From an uncultured Clostridia bacterium (GTDB taxonomy: Bacteria > Bacillota > Clostridia > Peptostreptococcales > Anaerovoracaceae), in NCBI GenBank assembly GCA_934255135.1, contig CAKQMV010000005.1, forward strand, positions 78,176-142,175: a DNA stretch of 64,000 bases, written 5' to 3'. Both the position numbers and the translations under genes were made by a program. A model generated the notes under the pieces. The model was not told the origin of the DNA. It saw only the letters and a list, made by a program, of their open reading frames with translations, and searched no databases. Below, in pieces: positions 52,699-61,433 of this stretch (its first letter is position 1; each line of letters starts with the position of its first letter).

Positions 52699-54612
52699 AT
52701 GAGACAGAGAAAAGTAAAGAATCTAGAACAGAAATATGAAGTTTATAACGACATTCTGGTATACGAGCCTTCTGAGATAAGAGGTAAGTGGAAGAAGCTT
52801 GCGGGTGACCGCCCTATTTACCTTGAAGTAGGCTGCGGCAAGGGAAAGTTTATCTCAGAGCTTTCAGCACTTCATCCTGAGAACTTCTATATAGCAGTTG
52901 AGGGAAATCGAAGTGTTATGCTAAGAGCAATGGAGAAGATTGAGACAAATGGAACAGGAAATGTTGTGTTTATTCCTCACTTCATTGAGAATCTCAACGA
53001 CTGGTTCACTCCAGGAGAGGTTGATGGAATTTATCTTAACTTCAGTGATCCTCTTCCTAAGAATTATACTGCAAAGAAGAGACTTACACACAGAGATAAG
53101 CTTAAGCAGTATTTCACAATTCTTGGCAAGGGAGGACAGGTGATTTTCAAGACTGATAACACAGGTCTATTTGAGTTCACCATTCAGGAGATTCTGGCAA
53201 GCGATCTTGAGATTGCAGAGATTACAAGAGACCTTCATAACTGTCCTTGGATAGAAAATATCGAGACTGAGTACGAAGCAAAATTCAGCGGTCTTGGTGA
53301 GAATATCAAGCGCGTTGTGATTAGAAGACGAAACGGAGAGACAAAGGAGAATGCACAAATGACACAGATTACATCTATGGCGGCATACAACGGAAGAAAT
53401 ATTCCTACAGAGGATAAGGTCTTCGGTGCAAGCGGAAGAGCAAAGGCTTATCTTACTAAGCATGGCCACGAGAACACAATCAATGCGACTATCGGCTCAC
53501 TTCTCGATGACGATGGAAATCTGATTGTGTTATCTTCAGTTGAGGAGATTGTGCATAATCTTAGCGGTGCAGATTTCGCGGAGTATGCACCTATCGCGGG
53601 AACACCAGGCTTTAAGAAGGCCGTAACAAAGGCTGCTCTCGGTAACTATGAGCCTAACGGCTTCGTGAAGGTTGTTGCAACTCCTGGCGGAACTGGTTCA
53701 ATCAGAAACGCAATCGCTAATTATTCATGCCTCGGAGACAGCATCCTTACTCACAACTGGCACTGGGGCCCATACAAGAGTATCGCAGGTGAGCAGGGAA
53801 GATCACTCGAGACATTCGAGATGTTCGATGAGGATGGAAACTTCAACCTTGCAGATTTCGAATACAAGGTTAAGAAGCTCACAAGAACACAGGATAGACT
53901 TCTCATTATTCTGAACACTCCTGCGAACAACCCAACAGGCTATTCACTTTCAATGGAGGACTGGTACGGCGTTAAGAACATTCTCGACGGAATTGATCTT
54001 GAGAAGAAGATTGCCCTTTTGGTTGACGTCGCATACATTGACTTTGCTGGTGAGACTAACGAGACAAGAGAGTTCCTCTCGGTGATTGATACATTAAGAT
54101 CGAACGTTCTTCCGATTATCGCATATAGTGCGTCCAAAACCTTCACTTTCTACGGTTTCAGATGTGCCGCAATGCTGTGTCTTGCCCACAATCCGGAGGT
54201 TGCTGAAGAGTTCGAGAGAGTGTGTACATTCTCATCAAGAGCGAGCTGGTCAAATTCACCAAGAGCTCCTCAGATTGTTATCGAGAAGATTTACAACGAT
54301 AACGATCTGATGAGAAGAGTAGATAAGGAAAGAGCTAAGTATAGAGAGATTCTTCAGAGAAGAGGAAAGGCATTCGAGGAAGAGGCTGCTGCTCTAAGAC
54401 TTCAGATGGTTCCTTTCAGATCAGGATTCTTTATCACAATTCCTTATGATAATCCTGCTCTGCTATGCCAGGCGCTTGAGAAGAAGGGGGTATTCCTTAT
54501 CGAGCAGAATCAGGGCGTAAGAGTATCTGTAGCGTCAATCAGCGAGGACAAGTGCAGAAAGCTCCCTGCTATCATCAAAGATACTATGGACGAGCTTGCA
54601 GGTGTGCTATAA
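52699..54612 (+). CDS. trmB: TrmB tRNA m7G46 methyltransferase fused in frame to a class I aminotransferase
   Basis: One 637-codon frame. Residues 1-220 are a complete TrmB: SAM-binding YLEVGCGKGKF, LNFSDPLPKNYTAKKRLTH (family W replaced by L) and the C-terminal TEYEAKFSGLG. Residues 221-637 are a PLP aminotransferase of the aspartate/aromatic type: ATPGGTGSIRNAI, NTPANNPTGYS, the Asp/Tyr pair in LVDVAYIDF and the PLP Lys in SASKTFTFYGFR. No stop separates them, but Met221 (ATG 53359) has AAAGGAGA 8 bases upstream. The aminotransferase may therefore also be made alone. Whether the fusion is real biology, a lost stop codon or an assembly error cannot be told here. Confidence 0.87.
   Translation: MRQRKVKNLEQKYEVYNDILVYEPSEIRGKWKKLAGDRPIYLEVGCGKGKFISELSALHPENFYIAVEGNRSVMLRAMEKIETNGTGNVVFIPHFIENLNDWFTPGEVDGIYLNFSDPLPKNYTAKKRLTHRDKLKQYFTILGKGGQVIFKTDNTGLFEFTIQEILASDLEIAEITRDLHNCPWIENIETEYEAKFSGLGENIKRVVIRRRNGETKENAQMTQITSMAAYNGRNIPTEDKVFGASGRAKAYLTKHGHENTINATIGSLLDDDGNLIVLSSVEEIVHNLSGADFAEYAPIAGTPGFKKAVTKAALGNYEPNGFVKVVATPGGTGSIRNAIANYSCLGDSILTHNWHWGPYKSIAGEQGRSLETFEMFDEDGNFNLADFEYKVKKLTRTQDRLLIILNTPANNPTGYSLSMEDWYGVKNILDGIDLEKKIALLVDVAYIDFAGETNETREFLSVIDTLRSNVLPIIAYSASKTFTFYGFRCAAMLCLAHNPEVAEEFERVCTFSSRASWSNSPRAPQIVIEKIYNDNDLMRRVDKERAKYREILQRRGKAFEEEAAALRLQMVPFRSGFFITIPYDNPALLCQALEKKGVFLIEQNQGVRVSVASISEDKCRKLPAIIKDTMDELAGVL
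53343..53361 (+). promoter_or_regulatory. Internal ribosome-binding site and ATG at the TrmB-aminotransferase junction
   Basis: AAAGGAGA (53343-53350) with ideal spacing to an in-frame ATG at 53359. It sits exactly where TrmB homology ends and aminotransferase homology begins. Confidence 0.65.
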
Positions 54613-54613
54613 T
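54605..54613 (+). promoter_or_regulatory. Extended -10 candidate before glnS
   Basis: TGC-TATAAT (TATAAT at 54608-54613) spans the end of the aminotransferase frame, about 38 bp before glnS. The -35 region is weak. Confidence 0.45.
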
Positions 54614-54650
54614 GTATACATTATATTATTAAATGAGCCGGAGGACAGGA

Positions 54651-56309
54651 ATGGCTAACGTAACTAGAGAAGAATACAAGGATATGGCCGGCAATTTCAT
54701 CCACGACATCATCGAGGATGATTTAAAGAGCGGCAAGCATAAAGAGATAATCACAAGATTTCCACCAGAGCCTAACGGATATCTGCATATTGGACATGCT
54801 AAGTCAATATGCCTTAATTTCGGAACTGCTCTGAAGTATGACGGAAAGTGCAATTTAAGATACGATGATACCAATCCTGCGAAGGAGGATATGGAGTATA
54901 TCAACTCCATCGAGGAAGATGTTCGCTGGCTTGGATTCGAGTGGGACAAGAGACTTTGGGCATCAGACTACTTCGACACAATGTACGAAGCAGCTGTTGA
55001 GCTGATTAAGAAGGGTAAGGCATTCGTATGCAACCTGACACCTGATCAGATCAGAGAATACAGAGGTACACTTACTGAGCCTGGTAAGGAGAGTCCATAC
55101 AGAGATAGAAGTGTTGAGGAGAATCTTGAGCTTTTCGAGAGAATGAGAAATGGAGAGTTCGAGGATGGTTCAATCTGCCTAAGAGCTAAGATTGACATGT
55201 CATCTCCTAACATCAATATGAGAGACCCTGTTATCTACAGAGTGGTTCACGAGACTCATCACAATACAGGTGACAAGTGGTGCATCTATCCAATGTACGA
55301 CTTCGCACATCCTATTGAGGACGCAATTGAGGGAATCACTCATTCAATCTGTACGCTTGAGTTCGAGGATCACAGACCTCTTTATGACTGGGTACTTGAG
55401 GAGGTTGGCTTCTGGCCTAACCCACCTAGACAGATTGAATTTGCAAGACTTAACATCACTACAATGGTGATGAGCAAGAGATACCTCAAGAGACTTGTTG
55501 ATGACAAGCTCGTTGAAGGATGGGATGACCCACGACTTTCAACAATCGCCGGTATCAGAAGAAGAGGATACACTCCTGAAGCAATCAGAAAGTTCTGTAA
55601 CGACATCGGAGTATCCAAGGCTGATTCAACTCTTGATATCGCTCAGCTTGAGGCATGTATCAGAGATGATCTTCAGAATAAGGTCGAGGCAAGAAACGTT
55701 GTAACAAACCCTATCAAGGTTATCATCGACAATTATCCAGAGGATAAGATCGAGATGATTAAGGTTGAGAACAACGGTAAGGTGCCTGAGCTTGGATCAA
55801 GAGAGATTCCATTCGGAAGAGAACTCTGGATTGATGGAGACGACTTCATGGAGGTTCCCGTTAAGAAGTACTTCAGACTTTTCCCAGGAAACGAAGTTAG
55901 ATTCAAGGGCGCATACTTTGTAACTTGCAATGAGGTTGTTAAGAATGAGGATGGCTCAATCAAGGAGCTTCACTGCACATACGATCCAGAGACAGCAGGC
56001 GGTGGAGAGAACTGCGACAGAAAGGTTAAGGGCACTATTCACTTTGTCGAGGCAAGCACTGCTGAGAAGATTACAATCCGTGAGTACGGATATCTCATGA
56101 AGGAGAATGAGGATGGAGAGAAGGTTTATGATCCAGACTCAGTTAAGGTAATCAGTGGATATGCTGAGCCATCAATTAAGGAAGCATCAGCAGGTGAAAG
56201 ATTCCAGTTCTTCAGAAAGGGATACTACATTGCTGACTCAAAGCTCACTACAGCAGATGAGAAAGTATTTAACAGTATTGTTGGACTGAAGAGTTCTTGG
56301 AAGAAATAA
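54651..56309 (+). CDS. glnS: Glutaminyl-tRNA synthetase
   Basis: A 552-residue class I synthetase. HIGH motif is in PPEPNGYLHIGHAKS, KMSKS-type motif in TTMVMSKRYLKRL, and the two C-terminal beta-barrel anticodon domains follow (about 340-552). The asparagine-like segment DDTNPAKEDMEYINSI is typical of GlnRS rather than GluRS. ATG 54651 has GGAGGACAGG; an ATG six codons earlier lacks spacing. Many Firmicutes instead make Gln-tRNA by GatCAB, so a direct GlnRS suggests past transfer, though it is common in some Clostridia. Confidence 0.95.
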   Translation: MANVTREEYKDMAGNFIHDIIEDDLKSGKHKEIITRFPPEPNGYLHIGHAKSICLNFGTALKYDGKCNLRYDDTNPAKEDMEYINSIEEDVRWLGFEWDKRLWASDYFDTMYEAAVELIKKGKAFVCNLTPDQIREYRGTLTEPGKESPYRDRSVEENLELFERMRNGEFEDGSICLRAKIDMSSPNINMRDPVIYRVVHETHHNTGDKWCIYPMYDFAHPIEDAIEGITHSICTLEFEDHRPLYDWVLEEVGFWPNPPRQIEFARLNITTMVMSKRYLKRLVDDKLVEGWDDPRLSTIAGIRRRGYTPEAIRKFCNDIGVSKADSTLDIAQLEACIRDDLQNKVEARNVVTNPIKVIIDNYPEDKIEMIKVENNGKVPELGSREIPFGRELWIDGDDFMEVPVKKYFRLFPGNEVRFKGAYFVTCNEVVKNEDGSIKELHCTYDPETAGGGENCDRKVKGTIHFVEASTAEKITIREYGYLMKENEDGEKVYDPDSVKVISGYAEPSIKEASAGERFQFFRKGYYIADSKLTTADEKVFNSIVGLKSSWKK

Positions 56310-56325
56310 TAGAGAAACTTATAAT
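56297..56325 (+). promoter_or_regulatory. Promoter overlapping the glnS terminator
   Basis: TTGGAA (56297-56302), 17-bp spacer, TATAAT (56320-56325). Transcription would start near 56332, inside the 5' arm of the terminator stem, so transcripts from this promoter lack most of that arm and would not be terminated by it. Confidence 0.55.
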
Positions 56326-56363
56326 CGCCTGCCGCGTTTTATTTGCGGCGGGCGATAATTTTA
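56324..56363 (+). terminator. Terminator after glnS
   Basis: ATCGCCTGCCGC / GCGGCGGGCGAT, a 12-bp stem with one T-G pair and a 9-base loop, followed by AATTTTA. Confidence 0.8.
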
Positions 56364-56369
56364 TACGGG

Positions 56370-58106
56370 GTGATTACTATTAGCGTTATTTTTGACAAAT
56401 TACTTACTTTTGCATCAGAGAATCCAATGATTGCAAAGATGACTACCACCTGGTTCAGATGGGCTTTTGTTGCGCTTGCAGTCTATATTCTTCTGAGCGC
56501 AATCATGTCGCTTCTGTCAACAAGAACAACTCCAGAGGTATGGGGCTATCTTTATGTTCAGGATGGAGTGAGTCATCCGATAACCCACTGGGAGAATGTA
56601 ATCGGAAGATCAAATTCTGCCGATATAAATCTTGAACTCAAGACCATATCTAAGAATCAGGCGATTCTTAACAGGCGAAGCGGCGGCCGATGGATGATTA
56701 AGGATCTTGAATCAAAGAACGGAACAATAGTCAATGGAACGAGACTGATTCCAAGCAAGAGGTATCTTATAAATCCTGGTGACGAGATTAATATGAGTGG
56801 TGTGAAGTGCACAGTCGCTCCAGTCAGCCTTGAGGAAAGCCGTAATAATAACGAGCTTAGAAGTATGGATAAGGAACCTATTGCTCCGTGGAAGATAATG
56901 GTTGCAATCACAATTTTTCAGGTGATGACACTCATACAGCTTGTTATTGGAATGGGCAAGGATTGCAGTGTTACCGATCTTCTGGCAATCGTGCTGCTTT
57001 GCGTAATCATGTGGACATACATATCTGTATTCAAGGGTATGGGGCGAAAGGGCTTCGAGGTTGAACTTATTGCATTCTTTATGTCGACAATGGACTTTGC
57101 AATTGCTGCGAGCTCAGCTCCCGGCTCTGCACTCAAGCAGCTCGTCGCTCTTGTAGTAGGCCTCGGTCTTATGATATTTATGTGCATTTATCTTAGAGAT
57201 CTTGATAGAACCAAGAGTCTCAGACCTAAGATCGCAGGACTTTCAGTAGCTCTCCTGCTGTTCAACCTGGTATTCGGTACAGTTCAGTACGGTGCAGCTA
57301 ACTGGGTAAGAATTGGAGGATTTACAATCCAGCCATCCGAGATAGTTAAGATTGCATTTATATGTATCGGAGCAGCAACATTAGAGGAATTGTTTCAGAG
57401 AAAGAATACGATTATGTACGCACTGTTCTCGTTATTCTGTCTGGGATGTCTTGCACTTATGGGAGACTTCGGAACAGCACTTATATTCTTTGTTACATTT
57501 CTTGTAGTATCATTCCTGCGAAGCGGAGATTTCTCGAAGCTTATTCTTACTGTAGCAGGTGCAGGAATTATGGGACTTATGGTCCTGAGATTTAAACCAT
57601 ATATACTGGATAGATTTGCTATCTGGGGCAAGGTGTGGACAGATCCTGCTGACGCCGGATTTCAGCAGACCAGAACGATGTCTTTTGGCGCAGGCGGAGG
57701 ACTCCTCGGACTTGGTGCAGGAAATGGTTCTCTTAAGAATATACCTGCATCAGATACAGACCTTGTATTTGGATTTGTAATGGAGGAGTGGGGATTTATA
57801 ATAGCCGTGCTTCTGGTGCTGTGCATAATAACACTATGCCTATTTGCGGTTAACTCGATTGTCGCAGGACGCTCGACTTTCTACACAATCGGCGCATGCG
57901 GTGCAGCAACAATGTTCCTGTTCCAGACAATATTAAACATTTTCGGTGCGGTTGACCTGTTCCCGCTTACCGGAGTAACATTCCCATTTGTGTCTGTCGG
58001 AGGTACAAGTATGATTGCGTCATGGGCGATGCTAGCTTATTTCAAAGCTGCTGACATGAGAAAGGATGCGAGTCTTGCAATTGCAAGTGGCGATAAGGAG
58101 GACTAA
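56370..58106 (+). CDS. FtsW/RodA-family peptidoglycan polymerase with an N-terminal FHA domain
   Basis: About 578 residues. A first transmembrane helix (about 30-50) precedes an FHA domain (about 60-150: VIGRSNSADINL, ISKNQAIL, DLESKNGTIVNGTRL), then ten-helix SEDS glycosyltransferase (TVQYGAANWVRIGGFTIQPSE, GDFGTALIFF, and GGTSMI near the end). FHA domains read phosphothreonine, so a PASTA-type kinase may control cell-wall synthesis here. The usual FHA His is Gln (SKNQA). The start is uncertain: GTG 56370 has no spaced site, whereas GGGGTGAT (56367-56374) lies 4 bases before an in-frame ATT at 56379. The partner penicillin-binding protein follows immediately. Confidence 0.88.
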   Translation: MITISVIFDKLLTFASENPMIAKMTTTWFRWAFVALAVYILLSAIMSLLSTRTTPEVWGYLYVQDGVSHPITHWENVIGRSNSADINLELKTISKNQAILNRRSGGRWMIKDLESKNGTIVNGTRLIPSKRYLINPGDEINMSGVKCTVAPVSLEESRNNNELRSMDKEPIAPWKIMVAITIFQVMTLIQLVIGMGKDCSVTDLLAIVLLCVIMWTYISVFKGMGRKGFEVELIAFFMSTMDFAIAASSAPGSALKQLVALVVGLGLMIFMCIYLRDLDRTKSLRPKIAGLSVALLLFNLVFGTVQYGAANWVRIGGFTIQPSEIVKIAFICIGAATLEELFQRKNTIMYALFSLFCLGCLALMGDFGTALIFFVTFLVVSFLRSGDFSKLILTVAGAGIMGLMVLRFKPYILDRFAIWGKVWTDPADAGFQQTRTMSFGAGGGLLGLGAGNGSLKNIPASDTDLVFGFVMEEWGFIIAVLLVLCIITLCLFAVNSIVAGRSTFYTIGACGAATMFLFQTILNIFGAVDLFPLTGVTFPFVSVGGTSMIASWAMLAYFKAADMRKDASLAIASGDKED

Positions 58107-59447
58107 ATGCGAAAACTTGAAAAGAGATCATGGATATGTCTTGCTCTGGCGGCCGTTCTGTTTCTCGGAATAGTGGTTTTCGGATGGAGATTCGTGACAC
58201 AAGGTGCTGAGTGGGCGAGCTTCTACGGCAATACTCAGATTTTTAACAATGGAGTAATCAAAAGAGGAAGTATATACGACAGAAACGGCGAGATGCTTCT
58301 TAATTGCTCTGATAAGGGTATGGAGTACAACTCAGATTCAGATATAAGATGCTCTACGCTTCATGTTGTCGGCGATCCTAAGGGAAGCGTCGCAACCGGT
58401 GCGATTAATATGTGGAAGAGCGAGCTTATCGGATACGACCTTCTTAATGGTACTTATGACACAACCAAGGACGGTAAAAAGATTAAGCTAACCATTGACG
58501 CGAAGGCAAATGCCGCTGCGTACAGAGCTCTAGGAAGCTACGATGGTACTGTAGGTGTGTTCAATTATAAGACCGGTGAGATTATGTGTATGGTGAATAC
58601 GCCAACATTTGATCCTACAGGAAAAGAACCTTCAGATACTGATTCGCCTGTATATTTCAATACATTCCTTATGGGCGCGCTGACACCGGGATCAACGTTC
58701 AAGCTTGTTACAAGTGCTGCTGCAATTGATACATTGTCGAATATAAATTCGTTCTCATTCACATGTGATGGAACAAATGCAATTGGTAATGAGAAGATTA
58801 ACTGTGTAAATGCTCACGGAACCGTCGATTTTGAGAACGCGTTGGCTGTTTCATGCAATGGTGCATTCGGAAGCATCACAAGATCTGTTGGCGCAGTTGC
58901 AATGGGCGAGACTGTCAAGAAGCTTGGACTTACAGAATCAGTGGATGTAGATGGAATTAAGACTGCTAAGGGTTCATTCACATTCCCAGAGGATAATGAT
59001 ATTCTCCTGAGCTGGGCAGGAATCGGACAGAGTGAAGATCTTGTAAACCCATGCACTATGATGGTATATGTGGGATCAATTGCAAATGGAGGCGAAGCGA
59101 TTCAGCCAACACTTATCAAGAACTCGAATATTCTTGGTAAGCTAAGCGGTGGAAAATCGCTTGGCGAATATCTCAGTTCGGAGACGGCAGGTAAGATTAA
59201 GTCAATGATGAAGCTTGCTGTACAGAAATCTTACGGCGAAGGAAACTTCCCAGGCCTTGACTTATATGCTAAGTCAGGTACGGCAGAGGTTGGAACAGAC
59301 AACCCTAACAGCTGGTTTGTAGGATTCATCGATGATGACAAGCATCCATATGCGTTTGTCGTATGGGTTAAGGGCGGAGGATACGGATCTGAGACAGCAG
59401 CTCCAATCGCTAGAACTGTTCTTAATGAGCTTATTGAGAACAACTAG
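58107..59447 (+). CDS. Class B penicillin-binding protein (PbpA-type transpeptidase)
   Basis: A 446-residue membrane-anchored transpeptidase with an N-terminal helix (about 8-28) and the three catalytic motifs: SxxK in TPGSTFKLVT, SxN in AVSCNGAFG and KSGT in YAKSGTAEVG. The dimerisation domain is short, like PbpA partners of RodA/FtsW proteins. ATG 58107 abuts the preceding stop and has AAGGAGGACTAA. Together with the FHA-SEDS protein it forms a polymerase-crosslinker pair. Confidence 0.93.
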   Translation: MRKLEKRSWICLALAAVLFLGIVVFGWRFVTQGAEWASFYGNTQIFNNGVIKRGSIYDRNGEMLLNCSDKGMEYNSDSDIRCSTLHVVGDPKGSVATGAINMWKSELIGYDLLNGTYDTTKDGKKIKLTIDAKANAAAYRALGSYDGTVGVFNYKTGEIMCMVNTPTFDPTGKEPSDTDSPVYFNTFLMGALTPGSTFKLVTSAAAIDTLSNINSFSFTCDGTNAIGNEKINCVNAHGTVDFENALAVSCNGAFGSITRSVGAVAMGETVKKLGLTESVDVDGIKTAKGSFTFPEDNDILLSWAGIGQSEDLVNPCTMMVYVGSIANGGEAIQPTLIKNSNILGKLSGGKSLGEYLSSETAGKIKSMMKLAVQKSYGEGNFPGLDLYAKSGTAEVGTDNPNSWFVGFIDDDKHPYAFVVWVKGGGYGSETAAPIARTVLNELIENN

Positions 59448-59468
59448 AATAATATCGGACAATATAAA

Positions 59469-59510
59469 AGCAGCCTTGTGAATTCTCACAGGGCTGCTGA
59501 TTTATTTTAT
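59469..59510. terminator. Bidirectional terminator between the PBP and DUF308 genes
   Basis: AGCAGCCTTGTGA / TCACAGGGCTGCT, a 13-bp stem with one mismatch-type G-T pair and loop ATTC. T-rich sequence follows on the plus strand (GATTTATTTTAT) and TTTTATATT on the minus strand. Confidence 0.87.
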
Positions 59511-59514
59511 GTGA

Positions 59515-60237
59515 TTATTTGTCATCTCGATCTGACGCGTGCTTAGCAATCTTAGCTGCTGCCTCAACTCTTCTCTCTTCATTGATGTCAGCTTTTATTC
59601 TGGCAATTCTTCTCTGAAGCTCCTTGCTCTCTCTGATTGCTGCCTTAGCTCTTGCCATCGCTTTCTTCTCTTCACGCTCTGCTTCCTGGAGCTTCTCCTG
59701 GTTACCTGTAAGGAATGACGGTCTCTTGTATTCAATCTCGGTTGAGAATCTGAACTTTCTTATAGCCAGAATAGAAATACATACTCCTACAAGAGCTAGC
59801 GTGTTGATGTTCAAAAACAGACTGTCAAAGAACATATAAACTCCTACAACAAGGCTTGCTAGCGCGAGAACCAGATATGTGTTCTCTTCTCTTGAATTGT
59901 CTTTGATTATAAGTCTTGCTTCTGCAATCATTCTAGCACCGTCATACGACATCCACAGTGCGAAAATCATCTTAACGGCATTGTCATCTACGAGCTGTCC
60001 AGAAAGGAATGCTATTCCTATAATAATCATTACAACACTGTGTGTGATGTATTCCTTCTCAAGATTTGCAGATACACTCTCGGCTCCCCTAAGAACGAAT
60101 AACTCGCAGGCTCCAACTATGCAGAAAACCAGTCCTATGATAAATGCGAGCGATCCAATCGCAACGCTAGAATTTGCTATACAGAATGTACCCGTACCAA
60201 GCATAAACAGGCTTGCTAGCATCATAAAAAATCTCAT
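59515..60237 (-). CDS. DUF308 (HdeD-like) membrane protein with C-terminal coiled coil
   Basis: A 240-residue protein with about six transmembrane helices arranged as DUF308-type repeats (AFIIGLVFCIVGACEL, VVMIIIGIAFLSGQL, LALASLVVGVYMFFDSL). A charged cytoplasmic tail (about 185-240) with Glu/Lys/Arg/Ala heptads is probably a coiled coil (EKLQEAEREEKKAMARAKA). HdeD relates to acid stress in E. coli, but function in Firmicutes is unknown. Confidence 0.75.
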   Translation of the reverse strand: MRFFMMLASLFMLGTGTFCIANSSVAIGSLAFIIGLVFCIVGACELFVLRGAESVSANLEKEYITHSVVMIIIGIAFLSGQLVDDNAVKMIFALWMSYDGARMIAEARLIIKDNSREENTYLVLALASLVVGVYMFFDSLFLNINTLALVGVCISILAIRKFRFSTEIEYKRPSFLTGNQEKLQEAEREEKKAMARAKAAIRESKELQRRIARIKADINEERRVEAAAKIAKHASDRDDK

Positions 60238-60315
60238 GTATTATCCTCCATTCAACAGACGTATATTTTATCATTTTTATCTGATGTGTTCAACATAAGC
60301 AATTTATCATTATTA

Positions 60316-61032
60316 TTATACAGTCTGATAGGCAACACATTGTTCGCGTTTCATGAAGAAATGAATTCCAGCAGATGAATCCATCCATCTATCCGGTTCA
60401 AAGCCATTGGCTGGTTCCACCCATTTACCTACTTCATAGTAGAAGTCAGGATCAACGGTCGACTGAGCCCATGTATATGTGATGCTCTCGTCTATACTCT
60501 TTATTGAAAGAACCTTGGCTTTATCGCAGCGACAGGTATCTCCTGTAGCAGAGACTCTTCTTGCATCGGCCGGGACAAGAAGCTGAACAACTCTCCATTC
60601 TGTGCAGCATTTCCATGCGATAAAAGGACCTTCCTCAGGGCATACCATTCTATAGTATTTAGTGTTCTCGTCATCTACTATATTATCAAGGATAGCATAT
60701 TCAAAAAGAGTGCAATGAAAATTAGATCCCGAAAAATCTGATCCACTTAAATCTAGCGAACGCATGCCGGCTTCGGTTACATCAGCATTAGTCAGCTTTG
60801 CATCGCGCATACTGCAGTCCGTAAACCATGTCTTATGAAGATTGGAATGATCAAGGTTCACGTTGTCTAGAATAACATTTGTGAAATCAGAACCCGTGAA
60901 GTCGATATTGTTAAGATCCCAGCCAACGAGATTCATATCCTTGAAAACACGATTGCTCCAATCGAGCGGGGTGTCGTCATGTCGCTCACTCAGTTCTTTT
61001 GCCATTAAATCAAGATTCATAATTGTGTTCAT
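60316..61032 (-). CDS. Pentapeptide-repeat protein with a DUF5758-like C-terminal domain
   Basis: A 238-residue protein. Residues about 25-115 form a right-handed beta-helix of A(D/N)LxX-type repeats (FTGSDFTNVILDNVNLDHSN, LTNADV, LDLSGSDFSGSNF). The C-terminal half (about 125-238) is a Cys- and Trp-containing domain seen in DUF5758 proteins (CTEWRVVQLLVPADARR and later WVEPANGFEPDRW). Some pentapeptide proteins mimic DNA and protect gyrase, but this one is not of the Qnr type. ATG 61032 has AAAGGAGGGTCGTA. Confidence 0.8.
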   Translation of the reverse strand: MNTIMNLDLMAKELSERHDDTPLDWSNRVFKDMNLVGWDLNNIDFTGSDFTNVILDNVNLDHSNLHKTWFTDCSMRDAKLTNADVTEAGMRSLDLSGSDFSGSNFHCTLFEYAILDNIVDDENTKYYRMVCPEEGPFIAWKCCTEWRVVQLLVPADARRVSATGDTCRCDKAKVLSIKSIDESITYTWAQSTVDPDFYYEVGKWVEPANGFEPDRWMDSSAGIHFFMKREQCVAYQTV

Positions 61033-61152
61033 TACGACCCTCCTTTCAGTCTTCGTTATATGTTAAGTTAATTTTAAAACAATGGTGTCGCAGAAACAAT
61101 AACGGAAAAATCCAATATCTTTAAACAAATTTGTAAAAATCAACAAAAAGTA

Positions 61153-61181
61153 TTGACAATGTGAATAAAATATAGTTTAAT
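61153..61181 (+). promoter_or_regulatory. Promoter of the lysine riboswitch-transporter unit
   Basis: TTGACA (61153-61158), 17-bp spacer, TTTAAT (61176-61181). Transcription would start about 25 bases before the aptamer. Confidence 0.72.
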
Positions 61182-61212
61182 ACCAATAACAAATGAATAA
61201 CTTACTGAAATA

Positions 61213-61348
61213 GAGGTCGCGGAGATTAATAGTAGTCGCAGGATGAAAGGATGATCCGCCGAAGGGGAGGAGCCCCTGGGACGTTGTAATAAGATGCAAC
61301 GGACTGTCACGCAAGTGGAGCGCTATTCGGAGGTAGGAGCACGACCTG
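61213..61348 (+). ncRNA. Lysine riboswitch aptamer (L box)
   Basis: The closing helix P1 is AGGTCG (61214-61219) with CGACCT (61342-61347). Inside are the conserved landmarks of the class: GCCGAAGG, GGGAC, GGACTGTCAC and GTGGAGCGCTATTC, plus the GATGAAAGGATGATC arm. Binding of lysine should favour the downstream terminator and lower expression of the transporter. Recognition is by conserved core and fold, not by alignment. Confidence 0.92.
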
Positions 61349-61366
61349 TTGTTGTGTTTCGTATGG

Positions 61367-61406
61367 CCATGGATACGTTTCAGCGTTATTCATGGATTTT
61401 TTATTT
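61367..61406 (+). terminator. Expression platform of the lysine riboswitch
   Basis: CCATGGATACG pairs with CGTTATTCATGG (one bulge, one mismatch) around TTTCAG and is followed by ATTTTTTATTTT. An alternative CGTAT/ATACG helix (61360-61377) would hold the 5' arm. Also, CCTGTTGTTGTG (61345-61356), overlapping the P1 3' strand, can pair with CATAACAACAGG (61412-61423), covering the first bases of the ribosome-binding site. Confidence 0.78.
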
Positions 61407-61433
61407 TAAGGCATAACAACAGGAGGGAACATT

